Source of the DNA: Desulfuromonadaceae bacterium UBA2294
GTDB taxonomy: Bacteria; Desulfobacterota; Desulfuromonadia; Desulfuromonadales; UBA2294
Length of the DNA: 11,076 nt
Direction: 5' to 3'
Assembly (NCBI GenBank): GCA_002345625.1
Contig: DDWE01000125.1
Coordinates: forward strand, 1 to 11,076
Shown here: positions 1 to 6,919 of the stretch, one piece after another
Numbering within the stretch: the stretch's first letter is position 1
Layout of the letters: each line of letters opens with the position of its first letter
Made by a program: the position numbers and the translations under genes
Notes under the pieces: generated by a model
Database searches by the model: none
Seen by the model: the letters and a program-made list of their open reading frames with translations, nothing else
Told to the model about the DNA's origin: nothing

Positions 1-285
1 GCCTTGCAGCCATCGGCTTTTGATCAGCCTGTCTCTTACCTTGATGAAAAGCCGCGTCTGCTGTGTTGCCCTTGTCCGCTTCGCTGCGACGTAGCTGCCG
101 CTACGCCTCACTTCATTGACGTCGGGCGCCTTGCAGCCATCGGCTTTTGATCCGCCTGTCTCTTACCTTGATAAAAAGCTGCGGCTGCGGCGTTGCCCTC
201 GTCCGCTTCGCTGCGACGTAGCTGCCGCTACGCCTCACTTCATTGACGTCGGGCGCCTTGCAGCCATCGGCTTTTGATCCGCCTG
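1..285. repeat. 127-bp tandem repeat array, 2.25 copies
   Basis: Unit 1 is 1-127, unit 2 is 128-254 and a 31-base partial third unit is 255-285. Each unit begins GCCTTGCAGCCATCGGCTTT and ends near CATTGACGTCGGGC. The copies differ by only a few substitutions, clustered around bases 40-80 of the unit. Each full unit carries a short hairpin CGTAGC-TGCC-GCTACG (for example 93-108) and a GACGTC palindrome. The unit length is not a multiple of three, and the only reading frame through it is a minus-strand shadow, so it is probably not coding. The array may continue to the left of the window. It resembles the dispersed intergenic repeats seen in Desulfuromonadales genomes, but I cannot name a family. 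Confidence 0.9.
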
Positions 286-393
286 AAATTCCCTTATTGT
301 AAAACCGCGACGTTTGAACTCTGACCATGCGAATCGCTACCAACCCGATGGCTGATCAACTGAAAAGGGCCGGACAAACCGATTCTTTTTCTC

Positions 394-421
394 TTGCATT
401 CTAAACAACGCCCTGTAAATA
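394..421 (+). promoter_or_regulatory. Candidate sigma70 promoter for the small cysteine-motif gene
   Basis: TTGCAT (394-399) and TAAATA (416-421) are separated by 16 bases, about 45 bases before the start codon at 466. The region is locally AT-rich next to the GC-rich repeat array. The match is moderate and unsupported by other data. Confidence 0.35.
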
Positions 422-465
422 TATGAACCTTCTCTCATCTTCTCACACGATGCTTGGAGGCATAT

Positions 466-657
466 ATGGAACTGATGATCGGCTTCGAGTGCCCGCAGTG
501 CAGAAAGATTTTGTCCCATCAACTGGACATCTTCCGCCCCGGAGAACCCCGCTCCTGCACCGATTGTGACAGCAAATCCGCAACGCTCACCGACAGCACA
601 CTCAAAGACTTTGCGGTCAATCTCCGGCGCTACTGCGAGCACCGCCCTCAGGCCTGA
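466..657 (+). CDS. Small four-cysteine (zinc-ribbon-like) protein, 63 aa
   Basis: I do not recognise the family. The ATG at 466 is chosen because GGAGG at 456-460 sits five bases before it. An upstream in-frame TTG at 454 overlaps that ribosome site and is less likely. The predicted protein is 63 residues, cytoplasmic, with no signal peptide or membrane segment. It shows two cysteine pairs, CPQC (residues 9-12) and CTDC (about 31-34), spaced like the knuckles of a zinc ribbon. A hydrophilic C-terminal helix follows, with one more Cys and a His near the end. The role could be metal binding, nucleic-acid binding or protein contact. The gene stands alone between the repeat array and rmuC. The good ribosome site and the paired cysteines favour a real gene, but the short length leaves doubt. 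Confidence 0.6.
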   Translation: MELMIGFECPQCRKILSHQLDIFRPGEPRSCTDCDSKSATLTDSTLKDFAVNLRRYCEHRPQA

Positions 658-668
658 CCCCACCAATT

Positions 669-697
669 AAAGCTTACGCCAATAGGTTGGCGCCTTT
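669..697 (+). terminator. Possible weak terminator hairpin after the small gene
   Basis: CGCCAA (677-682) pairs perfectly with TTGGCG (687-692) around a TAGG loop. Outer AAAG (669-672) can pair with CTTT (694-697). It lies 20 bases after the stop codon. There is no proper T tract, so termination is uncertain. Confidence 0.3.
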
Positions 698-700
698 ACC

Positions 701-729
701 TTGTCGGCGTCGGCATCTCCTGTTATCGT
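701..729 (+). promoter_or_regulatory. Candidate sigma70 promoter for rmuC
   Basis: TTGTCG (701-706), a 17-base spacer and TATCGT (724-729) lie 33 bases before the rmuC start. The ribosome site GGAG is at 751-754. Both boxes are imperfect matches to the consensus. Confidence 0.4.
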
Positions 730-762
730 GTGGCACGACAACCAACAACAGGAGTCTGAACC

Positions 763-2169
763 ATGAATATAGACTGGCCGAGTCTGCTTGGCGGCATCGG
801 GATGGGGATCGTTCTGGCAGCACTGGTGGCCTGGGCGATACTACGCAGCCGGATCGAATCAACGGCAGCGCAGGCCCGCACTGAGCAGGCAGCGACCATT
901 GCCGTACTGGAGAGTCGTCTCGTTGCATCCGAGCGACTCACAGCAGAGCAGCGGACGCAACTGGAAGACGCCCGCCAGAAGATGGCCACTCTGGCTGATG
1001 AGCGCTCGTCGCTACGTACTGCCCTTGAAGCTGAACGACGCGCCATGCAGGAGAAGCTCGTCATGCTCGAAGCCTGGGAGGAGAAGACCCGCAACTCCTT
1101 CAAGGCCCTCTCCGCTGACGCTCTGGCCAATAACAACAACGCCTTTGTCGCTCTGGCGAAAAGCACCCTCGAAAAATTTCACGAGGGGGCCAAGGGCGAT
1201 CTGGAAGGACGGCAGAAAGCCATTGACCAGCTGGTCAAGCCGCTGCAGGAATCCCTCGGCAAGGTCGACACCCGCATCCACGAGCTGGAACAGGCACGCA
1301 CCGATGCTTACGGCCGCCTCGACCAGCACCTCGCCTCCCTGCTCGAAACCCAGCGCAGCCTCAAACAGGAGACCGACAACCTGGTCAAGGCACTGCGTGC
1401 ACCGACGGTCCGCGGCCGCTGGGGTGAGATCCAACTGCGGCGGGTGGTGGAGATGGCCGGGATGCTCAATTATTGCGACTTCATCGAGCAGGAGAGTGTC
1501 AACACCGATGGCGGCCGACTGCGCCCCGACCTGATCGTCAAACTGCCGAACGGCAAGAACATTGTCGTCGACGCCAAGGCGCCGCTGATGGCCTACCTTG
1601 AATCGATCGAGGAAGAGGATGAGGTCAAGCGCCGGGCCCATCTGGCTCATCACGCCCGCCAGATTCGTGATCACCTGCAAAAGCTTTCGGCCAAACAGTA
1701 TTGGGACCAGTTCGAGCCGACGCCGGAGTTCGTGGTCCTGTTCCTTCCCGGCGAGACCTTCTTCTCCGCCGCCCTGGAGCAGGATCCAAGCCTGATCGAG
1801 TTTGGGGTCGACAAAAAAGTGCTACTGGCGACACCGACCACCTTGATCGCCCTGCTGCGTGCCGTCGCCTATGGCTGGCGCCAGGAGCAGTTGGCAGAGA
1901 ATGCCAAAAAAATAAGTGACCTCGGCAAAGAGATGTATGATCGCCTGCTGACCGTCACCGGTCACATCGGCACCCTGGGAAAAGGTCTCGACCGGGCGGT
2001 CGACAGCTACAACAAGGCGGTCGCCTCTCTCGACACCCGGGTTCTGGTCACCGCCCGCAAATTCAAGGAACTTGGCGCCAGCAGCGGCGACGACCTTGAC
2101 GCTCCGGCCCTGATCGAGACCGTCACCCGCGCGGCCCTGCCCCAGACCGAAAGCGGCGACAATGACTGA
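763..2169 (+). CDS. rmuC: DNA recombination protein RmuC
   Basis: RmuC is a PD-(D/E)XK-fold family protein. In E. coli it limits recombination at inverted repeats, and its biochemical activity is poorly defined. The 468-residue product has an N-terminal membrane anchor (about residues 7-27) and a long Ala/Glu/Arg-rich coiled coil (about 30-205). The conserved RmuC domain begins near residue 206, with the signature RGRWGEIQLRRVVE (217-230). The nuclease-like core is visible as RPDLIV (254-259) and VVDAKAP (268-274), giving Asp256, Asp270 and Lys272 as candidate active-site residues. Length and domain order are normal for the family. The ATG at 763 follows GGAG at 751-754 by eight bases. The gene appears monocistronic, since an independent promoter precedes the next gene. 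Its place beside inverted-repeat-rich DNA is suggestive given the known phenotype, but this is probably coincidence. Confidence 0.93.
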   Translation: MNIDWPSLLGGIGMGIVLAALVAWAILRSRIESTAAQARTEQAATIAVLESRLVASERLTAEQRTQLEDARQKMATLADERSSLRTALEAERRAMQEKLVMLEAWEEKTRNSFKALSADALANNNNAFVALAKSTLEKFHEGAKGDLEGRQKAIDQLVKPLQESLGKVDTRIHELEQARTDAYGRLDQHLASLLETQRSLKQETDNLVKALRAPTVRGRWGEIQLRRVVEMAGMLNYCDFIEQESVNTDGGRLRPDLIVKLPNGKNIVVDAKAPLMAYLESIEEEDEVKRRAHLAHHARQIRDHLQKLSAKQYWDQFEPTPEFVVLFLPGETFFSAALEQDPSLIEFGVDKKVLLATPTTLIALLRAVAYGWRQEQLAENAKKISDLGKEMYDRLLTVTGHIGTLGKGLDRAVDSYNKAVASLDTRVLVTARKFKELGASSGDDLDAPALIETVTRAALPQTESGDND

Positions 2170-2180
2170 CACGGGGCCTC

Positions 2181-2208
2181 TTGCAATTGAGCCTGCTGCC
2201 CCTATATT
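2181..2208 (+). promoter_or_regulatory. Candidate sigma70 promoter for the lemA cassette
   Basis: TTGCAA (2181-2186), a 16-base spacer and TATATT (2203-2208) lie between rmuC and lemA. This would start transcription near 2215, about 40 bases before the lemA ATG. It is the best promoter match on the plus strand of the window. Confidence 0.5.
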
Positions 2209-2253
2209 GACCAGCGCATCCAAACCATCAACAACTCACATAGAGGACCAATC

Positions 2254-2832
2254 ATGAAAAAACTGCTCGCCCTGCTTCTACTCTCCCTGTTCGCCCTTTC
2301 CGGTTGCGGCTACAACCAGATTCAGAGCAACGAGGAGGGGGTCTTCGCCGCCTGGGCCGACGTCGAGGCGACTTATCAGCGCCGCGCCGATCTGATTCCG
2401 AACCTGGTTGAAACAGTCAAGGGTTACGCCGCCCACGAAAAAGAGACCTTGACTGAGGTCACCAACGCCCGCGCCAAAGTCGGCCAGATGCAGGTCAATG
2501 CCAGCGATCTCGGCAACCCGGCCACCCTGCAGAAGTTTCAGGCCGCCCAGGGGGAGCTCTCCTCGGCCCTGTCCCGCTTGCTGGTGGTCGCCGAACGCTA
2601 CCCCGACCTCAAGGCGAACCAGAACTTCCTCGACCTGCAGCATCAACTGGAGGGGACTGAAAACCGGATCAACGTCGCCCGGCAGCGCTACAACGACGCG
2701 GTCCGGATATTCAACACCTCGATCCGCACCTTCCCCAACAATCTGACCAATAATTACATGTTGCACCTCGAGCGCAAGGAACCGTTCAAAGCCGAGGCCG
2801 GTGCCGAGGCTGCGCCGAAGGTAAAGTTCTAG
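2254..2832 (+). CDS. lemA: LemA family protein, predicted lipoprotein
   Basis: LemA proteins are envelope-anchored, mostly helical proteins of unclear biochemical role that very often sit next to TPM-domain proteins. The 192-residue product starts with a lipoprotein signal: two Lys, a Leu-rich stretch and the lipobox LSGC with Cys18. The family signature YQRRADLIPNLVETVKGYA spans residues 41-59. A second conserved block runs from ERYPDLKAN (about 114-122) to QRYNDAVRIFN (about 144-154). A short charged, Ala-rich tail ends the protein. Glycine follows the lipidated Cys rather than Asp, which by the E. coli rule would favour the outer membrane; that is inference. The start is supported by AGAGGA at 2242-2247. 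The next gene begins three bases after the stop, so the two are co-transcribed. Confidence 0.93.
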   Translation: MKKLLALLLLSLFALSGCGYNQIQSNEEGVFAAWADVEATYQRRADLIPNLVETVKGYAAHEKETLTEVTNARAKVGQMQVNASDLGNPATLQKFQAAQGELSSALSRLLVVAERYPDLKANQNFLDLQHQLEGTENRINVARQRYNDAVRIFNTSIRTFPNNLTNNYMLHLERKEPFKAEAGAEAAPKVKF

Positions 2833-2835
2833 CCG

Positions 2836-3546
2836 ATGCGCTATTCAGGCCTGCTACTCCTGCTGCTGCTTTGCCTCCCGCTCACGGCGTCTGCTCTCGA
2901 CGTGCCGCCGCTACGCAGCCACGTCAACGACCTTGCCGGGATGATCTCCCCGCAGGCTGAGCTCCGCCTGGAACAGGCCCTGACCGAGTTCGAGCGCAGC
3001 GATTCGACCCAGATCGCCCTGCTGACGATTCCGACTCTGGAAGGCGAAAGCCTCGCGGAATATGCATTAAAAGTGGCGACAACCTGGAAACTGGGGCAGA
3101 AACAGCAGGATAACGGCGCCCTGCTGCTGGTAGCCAGAGATGAACGCAAGATCCGCATCGAGGTCGGCTATGGCCTCGAAGGCCGGCTGACCGATCTTCT
3201 CGCCGGGCGTATCGTTGATAACGAGATCAGCCCACGTTTTAAAAGCGGCGACATGGACGGCGGGTTTCTCGCCGGCACCGCGGCGATGATTGAGGCGGTC
3301 CGCGGCGAATATACAGCCACGACCAGTAAAAAGAAGCAACGCGCTCCCTGGGGCTGGCTCGCCATGGTTCTGTTTCTCGGCCCCGGCCTGAGCCTGCTCG
3401 GCGGCGGCCGGCGCTCTTCCAGTCATCGTCGTGGCGGCTTCTGGGCCGGTGGCGGCGGCTTTGGTGGTGGCGGTTTCGGCGGTGGGGGTGGGTTCAGTGG
3501 TGGTGGTGGCGGGTTTGGCGGCGGTGGCGCCTCCGGCGGCTGGTAA
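2836..3546 (+). CDS. Secreted TPM-domain (YgcG-like) protein with Gly-rich tail
   Basis: The 236-residue protein belongs to the TPM domain family (PF04536), whose members include a plant thylakoid photosystem II repair factor and bacterial proteins of unclear function. It has a signal peptide of about 20 residues ending ASA, then a TPM domain (about 28-157) starting with VNDLAGMIS. Conserved blocks include IRIEVGYGLEG (107-117) and IVDNEISPRFKSGD (126-139). A membrane segment follows (about 171-189), then a basic patch and a glycine-rich C-terminus ending GGW (199-236). That architecture is typical of the TPM protein paired with LemA and predicts a domain exposed outside the cytoplasmic membrane. 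The gene starts three bases after lemA and the following gene starts ten bases after its stop. The ribosome site is weak, so translational coupling to lemA is likely. Confidence 0.88.
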   Translation: MRYSGLLLLLLLCLPLTASALDVPPLRSHVNDLAGMISPQAELRLEQALTEFERSDSTQIALLTIPTLEGESLAEYALKVATTWKLGQKQQDNGALLLVARDERKIRIEVGYGLEGRLTDLLAGRIVDNEISPRFKSGDMDGGFLAGTAAMIEAVRGEYTATTSKKKQRAPWGWLAMVLFLGPGLSLLGGGRRSSSHRRGGFWAGGGGFGGGGFGGGGGFSGGGGGFGGGGASGGW

Positions 3547-3556
3547 GGAGACTTTG

Positions 3557-4183
3557 ATGCAACGCGCAAAAGACTACTTTTCGACGGCAGAACAGCAGCG
3601 GATCCGCGAGGCGGTCGCCGCCGCAGAGACACGGACCTCCGGCGAGATCGTACCGCAACTGGTCGATGCCTCCTTCGATTATCCCCGCGCCGAGACCTTC
3701 GGCGCCGGCTTCTTTTCCCTCGGGATCGCAGTCCTGGCCAGCTGGTGGTTTGGCCACTCTTCGGTCTGGGTGTTTCTGCCCCTGTTTCTTCTCGGATACC
3801 TGCCGTGTAAATGGCTGATCCGTTCCCTGCCCGGGCTGCACCGGCGCCTCATCCACCCGCGGGAGATGGCGGCCGAAGTCGGGGAGAAAGCGATCCTCTC
3901 CTTCTTCGAGCTCGGCGTACACAAAACCCGTGACCGCACCGGCATCCTGATTCTGATCTCGCTGTTCGAGCGTCGCGTCCAGTTGCTGGCCGATGAAGGG
4001 ATCAACGCCAAAGTAGCGCCGGAGACCTGGGCCGAGGTGGTCCGCACCATCACCGCCGGCCTGCATAATGGCAAACCCTGCGATGCTCTGTGCAACGCCA
4101 TCAATAGCTGCGCCGACATTCTGGAGCAACACTTCCCACGCCGCAGCGATGATACAAATGAGTTGCCGGATCTGGTTATCTAA
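3557..4183 (+). CDS. Membrane protein with TPM-like domain, third gene of the lemA cassette
   Basis: The open frame extends upstream through the Gly-rich end of the previous gene. However, AAGGAG at 3545-3550, six bases before the ATG at 3557, marks the real start and gives 208 residues. The N-terminal segment TRTSGEIVPQLVDASFDYP (26-44) resembles the first strand-helix unit of a TPM domain. Two membrane segments (about 47-65 and 69-90) interrupt the sequence. A cytoplasmic C-terminal half follows, with TRDRTGILILISLFERRVQLLAD (124-146), another TPM-like block, and four Cys residues between 84 and 185. There is no signal peptide. TPM proteins of this split type commonly follow a LemA-TPM pair. 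Function is unknown; joint action with the two upstream proteins in the envelope is inferred from the operon. Confidence 0.82.
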   Translation: MQRAKDYFSTAEQQRIREAVAAAETRTSGEIVPQLVDASFDYPRAETFGAGFFSLGIAVLASWWFGHSSVWVFLPLFLLGYLPCKWLIRSLPGLHRRLIHPREMAAEVGEKAILSFFELGVHKTRDRTGILILISLFERRVQLLADEGINAKVAPETWAEVVRTITAGLHNGKPCDALCNAINSCADILEQHFPRRSDDTNELPDLVI

Positions 4184-4211
4184 GCCCTTTTTTAAAAACT
4201 GGCGGAATCAA

Positions 4212-4251
4212 CACACGAAAGGGGAACGCAACAGCGTTCCCCTTTCGTGTG
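4212..4251. terminator. Perfect 18-bp hairpin between convergent genes
   Basis: The arm 4212-4229 is the exact reverse complement of 4234-4251, with loop AACA. It lies 28 bases after the stop of the plus-strand cassette and 19 bases after the stop of the minus-strand kinase gene, so it can serve both operons. Neither side has a T tract directly next to the stem. TTTTTT occurs at about 4188-4193, before the hairpin on the plus strand. It is probably a bidirectional terminator, or a 3'-end stabilising structure. Confidence 0.75.
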
Positions 4252-4270
4252 CAGTCGACTCAATTAAAAA

Positions 4271-5950
4271 CTAGGCCGACACCCGCGGCAGGGTAAAGGT
4301 CGCCGTCGTCCCCTCGTCCTTCAAACTTTCAATCCAGATCCGACCATTGTGCAGTTCAACGATCTTCTTAGCGATACTCATGCCGAGGCCTAGGCCGCTC
4401 ACTGCAGTATTCGACGCATCGGCCCGATAAAACTTATCAAAAATCCGCACCAATTGCGCAGGCGTCATGCCGATCCCGTGATCGACAACACTGATCTCCC
4501 ACACATGAGGCCGCAAAGAACAGGTCAGAACAATCTCGCTGCCGGCAGCGGAATACTTTGTGGCATTACTCAGCAGGTTCTCAAGCACCTGTGTCATCCG
4601 GTGACGGTCAATCAGACAAACTTCATCCCGACTCGCGGCAGGCAATTCCAGCCGGAGAGTGTGGCTCGCATGATGTGTTTTGTAAGAACGGACCAGCTTG
4701 TCGAGAAAATCCCTCAGGGGGACTTCTTGCAGATTCAATTCGATGGCATAACCGTTTTCGATCCGGCTGATATCAAGCAGGTCATCAATGATCTGATTCA
4801 GCGCCTCACCCCGGTCGTAGACCTCATCCAGAAACTCCTTGATCTGCGTATCACTAAAGCCGCCAAACTTTTCCGGTTCACGCGCAAACTCTGTGAAACC
4901 CAGCATAGCACTGAGTGGTGTCCGTAATTCATGGGCCGCCGAAGAGATGAACTCACTCTTCATCTGGTCCATTTCGATCAGGGCACGTTTGGTCGCTTTT
5001 TCAGCGCTGATATCGTACAGAATTGAAACGTAGTGAGTAATCTGCTGATGGTTGCGAACGGCCGTCACCGAGAGCCGGGCCGGGAGAATCTCGCCACTTT
5101 TGTGTCGATTCCAGATTTCGCCGCTCCATTGACCGCTCGATTTAATGTGCGCGCGCATCTCTGCGTAGGTGTCTGTGTTGACTGCGCCGGCATCGAGAAG
5201 ATGAATATCCTGCCCGATGATATCCTCTTCCAAAAATCCGGTCATATTGGAAAAGGCCGGATTGATCTTTTGCACCCGTCCGTCAAAGGTGGTGATCACA
5301 ATGGCCTCCACCGCATTTTCAAACACACTGGCCGACAGATGCAGCTGCTCTTCATGTTTTTTACGTTCATAAAGCATCAGCAGCAGATAGCAAAAGCCGA
5401 GAAAAACTCCGCCACCAACCACTGTAAACACGTGGGAATAAAAGGTCGTGAGTTTAATGGAATCTAGAGCAGTGCGGCTTAAGGTCAGCTTGTAATAGGA
5501 GTTGATCGAGCCTATTTTCCAGTCAGGGTGGCAACGCGAACAGTAGCTGATGGTCTCAACCGGAAAGTAATAGGTGGTCAAGCCGTCATGGATCTTGTCC
5601 TGCAAATGGCCCAAACCCACCACACCGAAATCGACCTGCTTGACCAGGGTCGGATCGGACGAGTAACGCACCCGCCCCTCCTTGTCGAGCAACGAAAACT
5701 CCCGCACATCAGCGAAGGTACCGATCTCCTCCAGATGGCTCTTGAACAGCTTCATATTCCCTTTTTTCAGGGAATCGTAGGTCGACATGAAGATCATGTC
5801 ACGCAGGTTATCCATGTAGCCGGTGAGAGAGTTTCTGACCTGGCGGTATTTAAAAGCATCGCCGAGGATAAAAACGACCACAACCAGCACAATGGCGCCG
5901 GCAATCATGAAAAAATATTTTGATGCGTGTAACCGCCAGATTGTCTTCAT
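4271..5950 (-). CDS. PAS sensor histidine kinase with periplasmic c-type heme motif
   Basis: This is a membrane sensor kinase of 559 residues. Membrane segments at about 12-30 and 171-194 frame a periplasmic domain containing CSRCH (residues 137-141), a CxxCH motif for covalent heme c. His115 and His121 are possible distal ligands. A PAS domain follows (about 205-320). The HisKA domain carries the phospho-acceptor motif SAAHELRTP with His340. The HATPase domain shows the N box (Asn458, Asn462), DHGIGM (490-495), FDKFYRAD (504-511) and SGLGLGMS (518-525). There is no receiver domain, and no response regulator in the window. The open frame runs further upstream inside the hydrogenase gene, but the ATG at 5950 shares its A with the hydrogenase TGA stop (TGATG) and begins a normal membrane-anchor sequence. 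This implies translational coupling. Heme-c sensor domains are known in Geobacter-type signalling proteins. Here the likely input is the redox state set by the co-encoded hydrogenase (inference). Confidence 0.93.
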   Translation of the reverse strand: MKTIWRLHASKYFFMIAGAIVLVVVVFILGDAFKYRQVRNSLTGYMDNLRDMIFMSTYDSLKKGNMKLFKSHLEEIGTFADVREFSLLDKEGRVRYSSDPTLVKQVDFGVVGLGHLQDKIHDGLTTYYFPVETISYCSRCHPDWKIGSINSYYKLTLSRTALDSIKLTTFYSHVFTVVGGGVFLGFCYLLLMLYERKKHEEQLHLSASVFENAVEAIVITTFDGRVQKINPAFSNMTGFLEEDIIGQDIHLLDAGAVNTDTYAEMRAHIKSSGQWSGEIWNRHKSGEILPARLSVTAVRNHQQITHYVSILYDISAEKATKRALIEMDQMKSEFISSAAHELRTPLSAMLGFTEFAREPEKFGGFSDTQIKEFLDEVYDRGEALNQIIDDLLDISRIENGYAIELNLQEVPLRDFLDKLVRSYKTHHASHTLRLELPAASRDEVCLIDRHRMTQVLENLLSNATKYSAAGSEIVLTCSLRPHVWEISVVDHGIGMTPAQLVRIFDKFYRADASNTAVSGLGLGMSIAKKIVELHNGRIWIESLKDEGTTATFTLPRVSA

Positions 5951-6912
5951 CACGACTTCGGCCGGTCCTTGATTTTTTGCTTCATTTCGGACCAGGGGAG
6001 GTCCTCGACGTCGGCCGTCTCCAGATAGAGATCGCTGACGAACGGCCAGCGGGGATTCATGCAACCGATACAGGGGGTGTTGCTTTCGACACAGACACTG
6101 GTGCGCTGATTCCAGCGACGCATCGGGCAATCACTCGCCGTGATCGGTCCGCGGCACCCCTTTTTCAGCAGACAGTTGTCCTTGTCCTTGGCAAAATCCT
6201 CCACAAACAGATCCTGCGAAAAATGCTGGAAACGGCTGCAGCGATTATGCAGCAGCTCGCCATAATATTCCTTGTTGAGCTGAGTATCCTTGACCAGGGG
6301 AGGCGCGACGCCGGTGGCGGCGATGTAGGCGATGGTCCCCATGAGGTGATCGGGGTGCGCCGGGCAACCCGGAATACGCAGCTGCGGCACCTCCACTTTC
6401 TTCTCCTTCAGGTAGGCGGCTAACGACAGGGCACCGGTCCGGTTGCCGGCCGAGGCCGGGATACCGCCGTGACTGGCACAGGAACCGGAGGCGATCACCA
6501 TCCGCGCCCGGGACGCGTAACCGGCGAGAACATCATAAAGCGGCTTGGCGCCAAGATAGCAGGCCTCCTTGGGTCGCGACGGGATACTCCCTTCAACCAC
6601 CAGCAAGTAATCACCCTCGGCTGCAATCCGATCAAGATTGGTCAGATAATCGGCACCCTGACGAAACGACAGAGCCGGGTGTAGTTCCAAACGCCCGACA
6701 TGTGACAAGAAATCGATAAAGTCGAAATCGTTGCCATACATCATTGAGGTGGTGCAGGCCATGCAGTTCTGGGCGTGGATAAAGGCGAGCGCCGGCGGGT
6801 CCTTGGCCAGATGCAAAAACCCCTCGGCCAAAGAACGCGTCAGCAGGGTGCTGCCACACATCAGCAGCGAAATATCGCGGCAGCGTTTTAAAAAAGCACG
6901 ACGGGTCAGCAT
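5950..6912 (-). CDS. [NiFe] hydrogenase small subunit, Tat-exported
   Basis: This electron-transfer subunit has 320 residues. The start at 6912 is chosen because it begins a Tat signal, TRRAFLKR (residues 3-10), and because GAGGTGAG just upstream, overlapping the large-subunit stop, gives a ribosome site. Proximal [4Fe-4S] ligands are Cys50, Cys53, Cys145 and Cys183, with the family block VEGSIP (106-111). Distal cluster ligands are His222, Cys225, Cys247 and Cys253. Medial cluster ligands are Cys262, Cys281 and Cys284. Cys274 stands where the standard Desulfovibrio enzyme has proline (P238 in D. fructosovorans), so the medial cluster is probably [4Fe-4S] rather than [3Fe-4S]. There is no C-terminal membrane helix of the HyaA/HybO kind and no cytochrome b gene nearby. 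The protein should therefore be soluble in the periplasm or attached through a partner such as the kinase encoded next. Confidence 0.95.
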   Translation of the reverse strand: MLTRRAFLKRCRDISLLMCGSTLLTRSLAEGFLHLAKDPPALAFIHAQNCMACTTSMMYGNDFDFIDFLSHVGRLELHPALSFRQGADYLTNLDRIAAEGDYLLVVEGSIPSRPKEACYLGAKPLYDVLAGYASRARMVIASGSCASHGGIPASAGNRTGALSLAAYLKEKKVEVPQLRIPGCPAHPDHLMGTIAYIAATGVAPPLVKDTQLNKEYYGELLHNRCSRFQHFSQDLFVEDFAKDKDNCLLKKGCRGPITASDCPMRRWNQRTSVCVESNTPCIGCMNPRWPFVSDLYLETADVEDLPWSEMKQKIKDRPKS

Positions 6913-6919
6913 GCTCACC

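Noticed and set aside
337..666. 109-codon minus-strand frame opposite the small cysteine protein
   Set aside because: It has no good ribosome site, extends into flanking noncoding DNA and shows no recognisable motif. The plus-strand gene has both a ribosome site and paired CxxC motifs.
3431..3556. Upstream extension of the third lemA-cassette gene
   Set aside because: This frame is the out-of-phase reading of the glycine-rich end of the preceding gene. The AAGGAG before the ATG at 3557 gives a much better start.
5951..6130. Upstream extension of the histidine kinase into the hydrogenase small-subunit gene
   Set aside because: The extra 60 codons are an antisense-like Arg/Pro-rich reading of a conserved hydrogenase region. 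The ATG at 5950, coupled to the TGA, starts a normal membrane anchor.
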